The notes under the pieces are model-generated. The model ran no database searches. It saw only the letters and a list, made by a program, of their open reading frames with translations, and was not told the DNA's origin. Positions 7,126 through 14,615 of a stretch of 64,000 bases of DNA are shown here, in pieces; the stretch's first letter is position 1; the number at the start of each line of letters is the position of its first letter. Both the position numbers and the translations under genes were made by a program. This stretch comes from Sandaracinus amylolyticus (GTDB lineage: Bacteria; Myxococcota_A; Polyangia; Polyangiales; Sandaracinaceae): assembly GCF_000737325.1 (NCBI RefSeq), contig NZ_CP011125.1, forward strand, positions 310,001 through 374,000, in the 5' to 3' direction.

Positions 7126-8832
7126 ATGGACTCTCGTCAGTGCAGGATTCGGTGTCTCGGTGGGCTCCTGATCGCGACTGCGATGCTCGGGTGCGCGCCA
7201 GACCGCGACGCGGAGACCGCCGCAGTCGACGGCGCGCTCATCGGCGGTGAGCGGGCGGACGTCGGCGAATTCCCCAGCACCGTCGTAGTCGCCTACGAAT
7301 ATCCGTTCCCGGATGGCACGACGATGCGATTTCCGCTCTGCACTGCCGCGAAGGTGGGCCCGCGACACCTGCTGATCGCCGCGCACTGCATGCTCGCGGC
7401 CGACGAATTCTCGAACACGATCGGCCTCAGCTGGGTCGTCCAGCCCGGCGCGCGGATCTTGATCACGAACCGGCCGGAGGTGGACTTCGCGACCACCGAG
7501 CTCACGCCGGTCACGGTCGCAGAGGCGCACGTGTTCCCGGAGTTCCTCGCCGCTTGCGAGCAGGATCCGATGACGTGCAATCGCGTGGGCGGCGTGTCGG
7601 ACGGCATGCCCGACGTGGGCGTGATCGTCGTCGAGGAGGAGCTCGCCGGGATTCCGACCGCACGCGTCGATCTGCGCCCCGTGCTCGTCGGTGAGCCGCT
7701 GGCGATCCAGGGCTACGGCTGCCGCGACTCGATCCACACGCAGGAGACCTACGCGCAGATCGAGCTCAAGCACGCGCGCACCTTCGCGATGCCCGCCGAC
7801 GGTGCGGCGTATCGGGACGTGTTTCGCAGCCTCACGCCCGCGCAATACCGCGAGCAGATCGCGCCGAGCATCGTGATGACGCCCGGGCCGGTCGTCGCGG
7901 AGGACCAGGGCGGTCTCTGTCCCGGTGACTCCGGTGGTCCGCTCTATCGCCGTCAGGGTCGCAACGACGTCGTGGTCGGTGTCAATGCGAGCTACGGATT
8001 CATCATCGACGAGACGGGACAGGACATCGTCCCGGTTCCGCTGACCAACTGGCACACGCGGCTCGACGCGCTGTCGCGATATCGAGTGTCGAATTGGCTG
8101 ATCGAGCGCGGGGCACGAGTCACGTTCTCGCCGCTGCTCGATCTGCACCTCGACGTCGCGCAGTGCGCCGATGGGTTCGAGGCGCGCTATGTCGGCCTCG
8201 GTGGCCTCTATTGCGTCGATCCCCGGACCGGTCTCGTCGACGCGCGGATGATCACGCTCGACATGCTCGCCGGGTGCTGGGAGCGCGCCGCGGCGGCGGG
8301 TGAGGGCGGACAGCGCTGCTACGAGCCGCTGTGGGACGAGGCCGAGTATCTCGCGCTGCGCGGCGACGGCTTCTGCGCGATCGGCGCGACGTTCGACGTG
8401 CGGCTCGGCGCGTGCGTGAACGGGCTCTTCACCGGCGCGGGCGTGTCCGACGACGTGCGCGCGGCGTGCGCGGAGCTCGGCACGCCCTGCGAGAGTCCCG
8501 ACGAGCCGATGACGACGATCCACCGCGCGCTGACGACCGCGCCGGTGCGCCCGATCATCGAGTGCGTGCGCCGTCAGCGCGACGGCTCGTACGTCGCGTC
8601 GTTCGGCTACGAGAGCGAGGCCCGCCGCGCCGTGCACATCGTGCCGGGCGCGGACAACACGTTCGGCGCAGTCGTCGATCGCGGTCAGGTCGCGGACTTC
8701 TTTCCGGGCCGCGTGCGCAACGCGTTCAGCGTGCGCTTCGGCGCGAGCGAGAGCGCGTCGTGGACGCTGACGAGCCCCGACGGAACGGTCGCGACGGCGA
8801 CCGCGTCCGCGAGCTCGCCGCGGTGTCGCTGA
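7126..8832 (+). CDS. Secreted trypsin-like (S1) serine protease lipoprotein
   Basis: A 568-residue protein. The ATG at 7126 follows GGAGGGG at good spacing. The signal peptide ends in the lipobox AMLGCAP. The S1 domain begins at the activation-like site GALIGGERA and carries the triad His87 (LIAAHCM), Asp163 (GMPDVGVIV) and Ser269 (CPGDSGGPLYR), all intact. It ends near the usual C-terminal helix (RVSNWLIERG). About 220 further residues follow, rich in Cys pairs and with no domain I recognise; they may anchor the enzyme or bind substrate. The gene diverges from the RdgC-like gene across a 244-nt gap that holds only a weak TTCCAAC/GTTGGAA dyad. Confidence 0.92.
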   Translation: MDSRQCRIRCLGGLLIATAMLGCAPDRDAETAAVDGALIGGERADVGEFPSTVVVAYEYPFPDGTTMRFPLCTAAKVGPRHLLIAAHCMLAADEFSNTIGLSWVVQPGARILITNRPEVDFATTELTPVTVAEAHVFPEFLAACEQDPMTCNRVGGVSDGMPDVGVIVVEEELAGIPTARVDLRPVLVGEPLAIQGYGCRDSIHTQETYAQIELKHARTFAMPADGAAYRDVFRSLTPAQYREQIAPSIVMTPGPVVAEDQGGLCPGDSGGPLYRRQGRNDVVVGVNASYGFIIDETGQDIVPVPLTNWHTRLDALSRYRVSNWLIERGARVTFSPLLDLHLDVAQCADGFEARYVGLGGLYCVDPRTGLVDARMITLDMLAGCWERAAAAGEGGQRCYEPLWDEAEYLALRGDGFCAIGATFDVRLGACVNGLFTGAGVSDDVRAACAELGTPCESPDEPMTTIHRALTTAPVRPIIECVRRQRDGSYVASFGYESEARRAVHIVPGADNTFGAVVDRGQVADFFPGRVRNAFSVRFGASESASWTLTSPDGTVATATASASSPRCR

Positions 8833-8873
8833 TCACCTCGACCACGGCGCGCCCGGTGGGGCGCGCCGCTGCG

Positions 8874-9140
8874 TCAGTCGGGATGGCGTCGGAGCACGCG
8901 GCCGTCCTCGCTGATGTCGAGCTCGTAGCGCCGCCCGTTCTCGACGAGCTCGACTTCGTAGATCGTCGTGCCGCCTTCGCGATCGCGCTCGATCTCTCCG
9001 ACCTGCGCCTGGCCGATCTCGCGATCGAGCGTGCGGCGCACCGCCTCGGGGAGCTGCTCCCGAGGCACGTCCTGCGCGAGCGCGAGCGGCGCGAGCACGA
9101 GCGCCGCGCCCACGGCAGCCGAGTGGATCCAGAGCTTCAT
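8874..9140 (-). CDS. Secreted PepSY-like domain protein
   Basis: An 88-residue exported protein. The signal peptide (ALVLAPLALAQ) is followed by a single PepSY-like module: QLPEAVRRTLDREIGQAQV, then a strand pair TIYEVELVENGRRYELDIS and the end GRVLRR. PepSY modules often inhibit peptidases or bind small molecules outside the cell; this form is the small stand-alone type. A perfect AGGAGGT lies just before the ATG. It is convergent with the S1 protease gene, whose stop is 41 nt away. An inhibitory link to that protease is possible but speculative. Confidence 0.8.
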   Translation of the reverse strand: MKLWIHSAAVGAALVLAPLALAQDVPREQLPEAVRRTLDREIGQAQVGEIERDREGGTTIYEVELVENGRRYELDISEDGRVLRRHPD

Positions 9141-9250
9141 CGGGACCTCCTACCGGCGGCTCGACGAGCAAGGCCAGGTCCAGGAGACGACGGCAGATCC
9201 GCGTGAGGCGATGCTCCTCACGTCGCGGGCAGCGGCCGCTGATCCTCCCT

Positions 9251-10177
9251 TCAGCTCGACGACACGCAGCAATAGGTGCGGTCGAATCGTCGACCGTCGA
9301 GATCGTCGTGGTGAACGAGGAACTGGAGGAGCCCCGCGTCCCACCAGCACATCCCGACCTCGTGGTGCGAAGCGAGCAGGAAGAGCACGCGCCACTGCTT
9401 CATGCGCGCTTCGTGCGCGCGCTCGTCGGCGCGATAGGCGCGCAGCAGCTCGGTCGCGCGCTCGAGCTCCTCGGCGAGCACGTCGTTCGCGGCCGCCCAC
9501 GCTTCCTTGGCCTCCTGCGCGAGCTCGTCGGGCTCGCAGTGCAGGCGATGGAGGAGCGGCGCGAGCCCGCTCCGGAGCAGATATGCGTCCTGTCGCGCGT
9601 CCTCGTCCCACGCCACCGGGAGACCGCCGATCTGCGTCGCCGTGGCCGTGAGGAGCTCGAGCGCGAATTCCTCCAGATCGAGCGCTTCTTCGGCCGCGGG
9701 GTCGACCACGAACGAAGGCGCGAATCGGATCTGGTGAGCGACGAAATCGTTCGGACTGCCCTCCTCGAGCGCGTGAGTGCCGCTCGGCGCGCTCGCCGGC
9801 GACAGTGCCTCTCTCGGACCGTCGAAATACAGGACTTCGTGCGCCACGTCCCACGCTGGCTCGTCGCGTCCGACGAAGAAATAGAGCCATCCCGAGCGTG
9901 GCAGATCGGGCACCCAATCCGGCGTGAGCGCAGAGAGATCGATCTGCGCGACGAACGTCAGGTGCGTCGCGCCGCGCGTGGGCCACGCCAGCGTCGCTGG
10001 CAGATCCGGCGCGCCGCCCAGCCGCGACGCGCCGACGCCACCGGCGCCGCGCGTCAGGCGCTCGACGAGGAAACAGGGCGCTGCGTAGCCGAAGAGCGGC
10101 CCGGCGTGCTTCGCCAGCTTCTTTTCGGTCGCCAGCTTCTTCCAGAGCTCACGATGCGCAGCGGTCGCTGTCTTCAT
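9251..10177 (-). CDS. DUF1963 (YwqG-like) protein
   Basis: A 308-residue cytosolic protein of the DUF1963/YwqG family, whose function is not known. Family traits are the early SRLGGAPDLPATLAWPT segment, LTFVAQIDLSAL, the GWLYFFVGRDEP strand pair, and the C-terminal MCWWDAGLLQFLVHHDDL region, where acidic and aromatic residues cluster. The ATG at 10177 begins at MKTATAAHRELW; the upstream frame overlaps the VWA gene and is not used. It starts 11 nt after the VWA gene stop on the same strand, so it is probably the third gene of the MoxR-VWA operon. Confidence 0.8.
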   Translation of the reverse strand: MKTATAAHRELWKKLATEKKLAKHAGPLFGYAAPCFLVERLTRGAGGVGASRLGGAPDLPATLAWPTRGATHLTFVAQIDLSALTPDWVPDLPRSGWLYFFVGRDEPAWDVAHEVLYFDGPREALSPASAPSGTHALEEGSPNDFVAHQIRFAPSFVVDPAAEEALDLEEFALELLTATATQIGGLPVAWDEDARQDAYLLRSGLAPLLHRLHCEPDELAQEAKEAWAAANDVLAEELERATELLRAYRADERAHEARMKQWRVLFLLASHHEVGMCWWDAGLLQFLVHHDDLDGRRFDRTYCCVSSS

Positions 10178-10188
10178 GCGCCGGGATA

Positions 10189-11403
10189 CTAGCGCTTCGC
10201 GGAGCGCGTCAGCCGCGCGCGCATTCCCCACGGGCACGCGAAGTCGCCCGGCTTCGTGAGCATCCAGAGCACCGGGACCGGCGGCTCGTGCTCGGGGTGC
10301 GGGCCTTGTCCATCGGTGAAGTAGACCACTCCGTCCGCGCCGTGTGCGCGCAGGAACCGCGGTTGGAGCGCGGGGCGCAGGTCGGTGCCGCCGCGTCCCT
10401 TCACGCGATCGATCGCGCCGCGGAACGGATAGACGCGCGCCACGTCGACGTCGCACTCCGCGACCACGATGCGCGCGAGCTCGCCCATCGGCCGCAGCTG
10501 TCGCGCGATCTCCGCGAGCTCGCCCTCGCTCATGCTCATCGAGGTGTCGATCGCGACGAGGATCGTCGGACGCAGGGCAGGGCGCAGGCGGTGGGTGCGT
10601 CCCGGCACCACGCCGATGCGCGTCGGGAAACGACGGCTGGGACGCGACCACGTCGGCAGCGGCGCGCGCGCGTGGGCGACGAAGTTGCGCAGCGCATCGC
10701 GCCAGTCGACGTAGATCTCGGGCGCATCGCTCGTGCCTGCGAGCTCGAGCAAGAGCTCGTCGGGCGTGCGCCCCGCGATGCGTCGCGCCTTCTCGGGCGC
10801 GCGCTCCGCGTCCTCGGCGCCTGCATCGCGCGCCTTCGAGATCACCGAGCGCGTCTCGCCCACACCGCCCGCGGGCGGCGCGTCGCGATCACGCCAGTCG
10901 TGATCGTCGACCATCTTCGTGCCCGGCTTCGGCGCGATGACCGCGCCCTCCGCGCGCGCATTGCACAGCCGCTCGTAGCGCTCGAGCGTGCTCTGCCCCG
11001 CGCGCAGACCGAAGCGCTCGAACTGCTGCCACACGACGGGATCGGGCAGCGGCTCGTCGATGTGCTCGTTCGCGCTCGTCTCCTGCGCGATCTGCATCAG
11101 GTCGCGCTGCTCGCGCACGAAGTACTTCGGGTGCGCGAGGTGCCCGAGCACGACGTGATGCACCTCGTGCAGCAGGATCCCGCGCAGGAACTGCGGCGCG
11201 CGCAGGAGCGCGTCGACGTTCACGTGCAGGTAATAACGACCACCGCGCCCCGGGACCCCGTGGAGCGACACGCCCATCGCGGGCACGCTCGGATCGAGCA
11301 CCGGCTCGAGGCTCGCGACGACGTGCGCGTAGTACGGATAGCGCGCGAGGAACCCCGACTCGCGCACGAAGCCTTCGAGCCAGCCGCGCAGGTCGCTCGT
11401 CAC
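10189..11403 (-). CDS. VWA-like metallopeptidase-type protein (DUF2201 family), MoxR partner
   Basis: A 404-residue protein. The first half is a putative metallopeptidase domain with LLHEVHHVVLGH (HExxH, first His about residue 79). A charged linker follows, and the C-terminal third is a VWA-like domain with a degenerate MIDAS, VAIDTSMSMSEGE, and a later GGTDLRPAL. Proteins of this build are partners of MoxR AAA ATPases and are thought to help load metals or remodel complexes. The GTG start at 11403 overlaps the MoxR stop (GTGA), which fixes the start and implies translational coupling. No signal peptide is present, so it acts in the cytosol. Confidence 0.88.
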   Translation of the reverse strand: MTSDLRGWLEGFVRESGFLARYPYYAHVVASLEPVLDPSVPAMGVSLHGVPGRGGRYYLHVNVDALLRAPQFLRGILLHEVHHVVLGHLAHPKYFVREQRDLMQIAQETSANEHIDEPLPDPVVWQQFERFGLRAGQSTLERYERLCNARAEGAVIAPKPGTKMVDDHDWRDRDAPPAGGVGETRSVISKARDAGAEDAERAPEKARRIAGRTPDELLLELAGTSDAPEIYVDWRDALRNFVAHARAPLPTWSRPSRRFPTRIGVVPGRTHRLRPALRPTILVAIDTSMSMSEGELAEIARQLRPMGELARIVVAECDVDVARVYPFRGAIDRVKGRGGTDLRPALQPRFLRAHGADGVVYFTDGQGPHPEHEPPVPVLWMLTKPGDFACPWGMRARLTRSAKR

Positions 11404-12740
11404 GTCGGTCGGATCGGCGTCACGCCGATCTTCTGCAGCGCCTCGGCGAGCGGCAGCCCCCACCGCTCACCGACCTGCAGGAGGAAATGTCCGAGCGAGA
11501 GGCGCTGCGCGTTCGAGCGGCGCAGCTCCGCGCCGATCTCGGGCGCGAGCACCTTCGCGCGCACCGCGGTCACGAGCAGCGCGATGCGATGGTGCTTCGC
11601 GGGCGAGGCCTTCCACTCCTCGACCCGCGCGCGCGCCGGGCTCGCTTGGTAATTCGTGAGCACGTCCTCGGGACGCACGTCGAGCAGCACGCACGCGGTC
11701 GGATTGCCGCCCAGCGCGTCCTGCACCGACTCGCGCTGATCGCCGGGAAGATCCGCGAGCAGCGCCTCGAGCGCGCCGAGCGTCAGCGTCTTGTTCGCCG
11801 CGAGCACGCCCGCTTCGGGCCCACCGAGCACCGCCTTCAATCGCGCTGCGAGCTCGTCGAGGCGATCCGTCTCGCCGCGCTCCTTCCATCCGCGCAGCGT
11901 CTCCGCGTGCACGCTCTTCGGCGCGTACTCGCGCAGCATCGTGTGCACGTCGAGCTCGATCGCGCGCGCCGAGAGCGAGCCGCTGGAGAGCAGCGCGTCG
12001 ACCCACACCGGCGGCAGGTATCCCGCGAGCACGTCGCGCACCAGCGCGACGTCGGCGAGCTCGTGCGGGCGCATCGTCTTCAGCACGTCGGACGCATAGG
12101 TCCACGAGCGCGGCGGCACGTCGACGAACACGCGCTCGTGCGCGCGCGCCACCGCCATCACCGCGGGATGCACGCCGTTCGCGTCGGCCCACGCGAGCCA
12201 CGACGCGCGATCGGCGCGCACCGGCACGTGGAGGAAGCGCGCGCGCAGCGCCTGGTCGAGCGGCGTGACGTGATAGTCGCCGGTCTCCGGGTTGATCGCG
12301 GCGAAGCACGCCCATCCCTCGGGCAGCACGTACTCGTGCAGCGCGCGCGCGGTGAGCAGCTGGAGCGCGGGCTGCTGGATGTAGCGCTCCGCGCGGTTGA
12401 GCTCCTCGAGCATCAGGATCCCCGCGCCCTCGCGCGGCAGGAAGCGCGGCAGCGCGTAGCGCGTGATGCCCTCCTCGATCACCGGAAGACCGACGAGATC
12501 GGGCGGCTCGAGCAGCGAGAGATCGAGCACCCGATGTGCGATGCCGAGCGATCGCGCGACCTGCGCGACCAGCTCCGACTTGCCGATCCCCGTCGGTCCT
12601 TCGAGCAGCACCGGACGGCGCGCGCGGTACGCGACCTCGAGGATCGACGCGACGCGCGGGCCGAGCGGCAGCGCCGAAGGGCCCGACGCGTCGGCGACGG
12701 GAGCGAGCTTGGGATCGCGGGCACGCGAGCGCTGCTGCAT
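11400..12740 (-). CDS. MoxR-family AAA ATPase
   Basis: A 446-residue ATPase. The N-terminal AAA core has Walker A GPTGIGKSE (about residues 48-56), Walker B GILMLEELNRAE, a sensor-1 region CFAAINPETGDY, and an arginine finger region ALRARFLHV. The second half is a C-terminal lid plus about 150 extra residues. Members act as chaperones on a VWA-domain partner, which here is the next gene, overlapped by GTGA at 11400-11403. A TTATAC box lies in the 42-nt gap upstream. The IgGFc-type lipoprotein gene ends 42 nt before this start on the same strand, so read-through is possible. Confidence 0.92.
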   Translation of the reverse strand: MQQRSRARDPKLAPVADASGPSALPLGPRVASILEVAYRARRPVLLEGPTGIGKSELVAQVARSLGIAHRVLDLSLLEPPDLVGLPVIEEGITRYALPRFLPREGAGILMLEELNRAERYIQQPALQLLTARALHEYVLPEGWACFAAINPETGDYHVTPLDQALRARFLHVPVRADRASWLAWADANGVHPAVMAVARAHERVFVDVPPRSWTYASDVLKTMRPHELADVALVRDVLAGYLPPVWVDALLSSGSLSARAIELDVHTMLREYAPKSVHAETLRGWKERGETDRLDELAARLKAVLGGPEAGVLAANKTLTLGALEALLADLPGDQRESVQDALGGNPTACVLLDVRPEDVLTNYQASPARARVEEWKASPAKHHRIALLVTAVRAKVLAPEIGAELRRSNAQRLSLGHFLLQVGERWGLPLAEALQKIGVTPIRPT

Positions 12741-12782
12741 CGAACTGGACCGTATAAGGCCCGCGCCCCATCGCGTCGATCT

Positions 12783-14615
12783 TCAGAACGGGATCACACG
12801 CAGATCGAGCCCCGCGGGATAGGCGTACGACGTGTACTCGCCGAGCCCGTACGCGACGAGGCCGAACGTCGAGCTCGCGCTCGCCCGGTGCGCGCCACCC
12901 GCGACGGGCACGATCGCGAGCTCGCGATCCCCGACGCGCATCCACGTCGCGTCGATCACCTCGCCGTCGAGCGTGATCTCCGCGCCCGGCTCGCGCGAGA
13001 CGAGCACCCACGACTGGCCGCGCACCGTCGGCGCGTACGACGTCGGCGTCACGAACACGTACGAGTCGCGGAACTGCTGCTGCGGCACGAGGATGGTGAG
13101 GCCCGGATCGCCGCGCTCGAGCGGCGGCGTGCGCACGTGTTGCCCGAGCAGCAGCTGCCCGATCTGCACCGGCCGGCTCGAGACGATCGACACCGCCTCG
13201 GAGAGCAGGAAGTCGACGTGCTCGCCCGCGTCGAGCACGAGCGACGCGTCGATCCCGCGCTGCGGCGGATCGATCGCCAGCGTCGTCCCGTCGTGCCCTG
13301 CGACCACGCGCACCAGGTTCTCGACGTCGGTCTCGGGGTCGCGCAGCGGCATCGTCTCGAACCGCGAGCCCCACGTGCCGAGCGGCGCGAGCGTGGTCTC
13401 GAGGTGATCGCACGCGCGCGTGTCGAACGGCACGTACGCGCAGACGTGCGCGCCGAACGCCTCGATCGGTCGATCGCTCACGATGCGCGTGCCCGTGAGA
13501 TCGTGCGCGGCCTCGTAGCAGAGCCCCTCGACGTGGCGCGGGTGGGTCGCGTCGCAGAGCGGCGGCACCGAGGACGTGATCGTCGCGACCTCGCCGCGCG
13601 CGAGCGCGAAGCGGATCGTCGTGCCCGCGCTCGTCGCGGGCCAGCGCCCACCTTCGTCCGCCGCGACGTCGACGCGCGGCGTGATCTCGACGTTCGCGGG
13701 CTCGGGCGTGGTGCCGACGAGCGCGAGATAGCCGGGCCACGAGTCGCTCGTGCTCGAGATCGGCGGGTACGAGAGCCCGACGTACTCGGTGCCCAGCGCG
13801 TGCACGGGCAGGAGCAGCGACGCGTCGTTGCTGTACGAGTGCTCGACGCCCGCGACGTAGTGGAACGGGTTGAACTGGGCGACGATCACCGGGCGCGTCG
13901 AGATGATCCGATACGCGCCGCCCTCGATCACCGCGCTCTGCCACGGCGTCCCGTCGTACGGGAACGAGAGATCATCGATCCACGGCAGCGCGATGTCCGC
14001 GAAGCCGCCCGGCACGATCAACTTCCGCTCGACGAGCCGCGTGCCGCGATAGATCGTGACCTGCACCGGCATCGGCTCGGGGTTGGTCACCACGATGCGG
14101 AAGTCGAAGCCGTGCTGCTCGAGATCGGGCCAGTTGGGCAGCGGCGTCGCGAAGTACTCGCAGCCCACGTACGAGCGGCGTGCTTCCGCGGTCGCGCACG
14201 CGTCCTCGCACCAGCCGCCCTCGCCGCACGCGACGCCCCAGTCGGCGCAGTCGCGCCCGAACGTCCAGCCGGTGCCCTCGTCGTTGCACGCCATCGACGC
14301 GCTGCCCTCGCAGCGGCGCGTGCCCGGCGCGCAGGTCACGCACCCGAGCTCGGCGTCGCACGCCTCGGGGCACGTGGTCTCGTCGACGCGCGAGACGCCG
14401 TCGTCACCGCAGCGATAGTGCACGCTGCCCGCGCACGCGACGACGCCCGGTCGACACGAGAACCCCGCGTCGAACGGCGCGTCGGCGAATTGCGCGTCGC
14501 GCGCCGCATCGCTCGCTCCTGCGTCGCGATCGGTGAGCGCGGGATCGTCGCGCAGCGTGCACGCGGAGAGCGTGACGAGCGCGACGATCGCGGCGACGAC
14601 ACCACGCACGATCAC
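12783..14615 (-). CDS. IgGFc-binding-type large lipoprotein
   Basis: A 610-residue lipoprotein. The GTG at 14615 overlaps the stop of the upstream propeller gene (GTGA), fixing the start. The signal peptide ends in the lipobox VTLSAC, followed by a D/A-rich linker typical of myxobacterial lipoproteins. Next comes a Cys-rich region of about 80 residues (CAGSVHYRCGDDG, CVTCAPGTRRCEG). The rest is the IgGFc-binding family domain: paired strands of the type VTIYRGTRLVERKLIVPGG, the RIISTRPVIVAQFNPF segment, and DRPIEAFGAHVCAYVP. In vertebrate FCGBP the domain is extracellular; bacterial copies are surface proteins of unknown ligand. Confidence 0.82.
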   Translation of the reverse strand: MIVRGVVAAIVALVTLSACTLRDDPALTDRDAGASDAARDAQFADAPFDAGFSCRPGVVACAGSVHYRCGDDGVSRVDETTCPEACDAELGCVTCAPGTRRCEGSASMACNDEGTGWTFGRDCADWGVACGEGGWCEDACATAEARRSYVGCEYFATPLPNWPDLEQHGFDFRIVVTNPEPMPVQVTIYRGTRLVERKLIVPGGFADIALPWIDDLSFPYDGTPWQSAVIEGGAYRIISTRPVIVAQFNPFHYVAGVEHSYSNDASLLLPVHALGTEYVGLSYPPISSTSDSWPGYLALVGTTPEPANVEITPRVDVAADEGGRWPATSAGTTIRFALARGEVATITSSVPPLCDATHPRHVEGLCYEAAHDLTGTRIVSDRPIEAFGAHVCAYVPFDTRACDHLETTLAPLGTWGSRFETMPLRDPETDVENLVRVVAGHDGTTLAIDPPQRGIDASLVLDAGEHVDFLLSEAVSIVSSRPVQIGQLLLGQHVRTPPLERGDPGLTILVPQQQFRDSYVFVTPTSYAPTVRGQSWVLVSREPGAEITLDGEVIDATWMRVGDRELAIVPVAGGAHRASASSTFGLVAYGLGEYTSYAYPAGLDLRVIPF

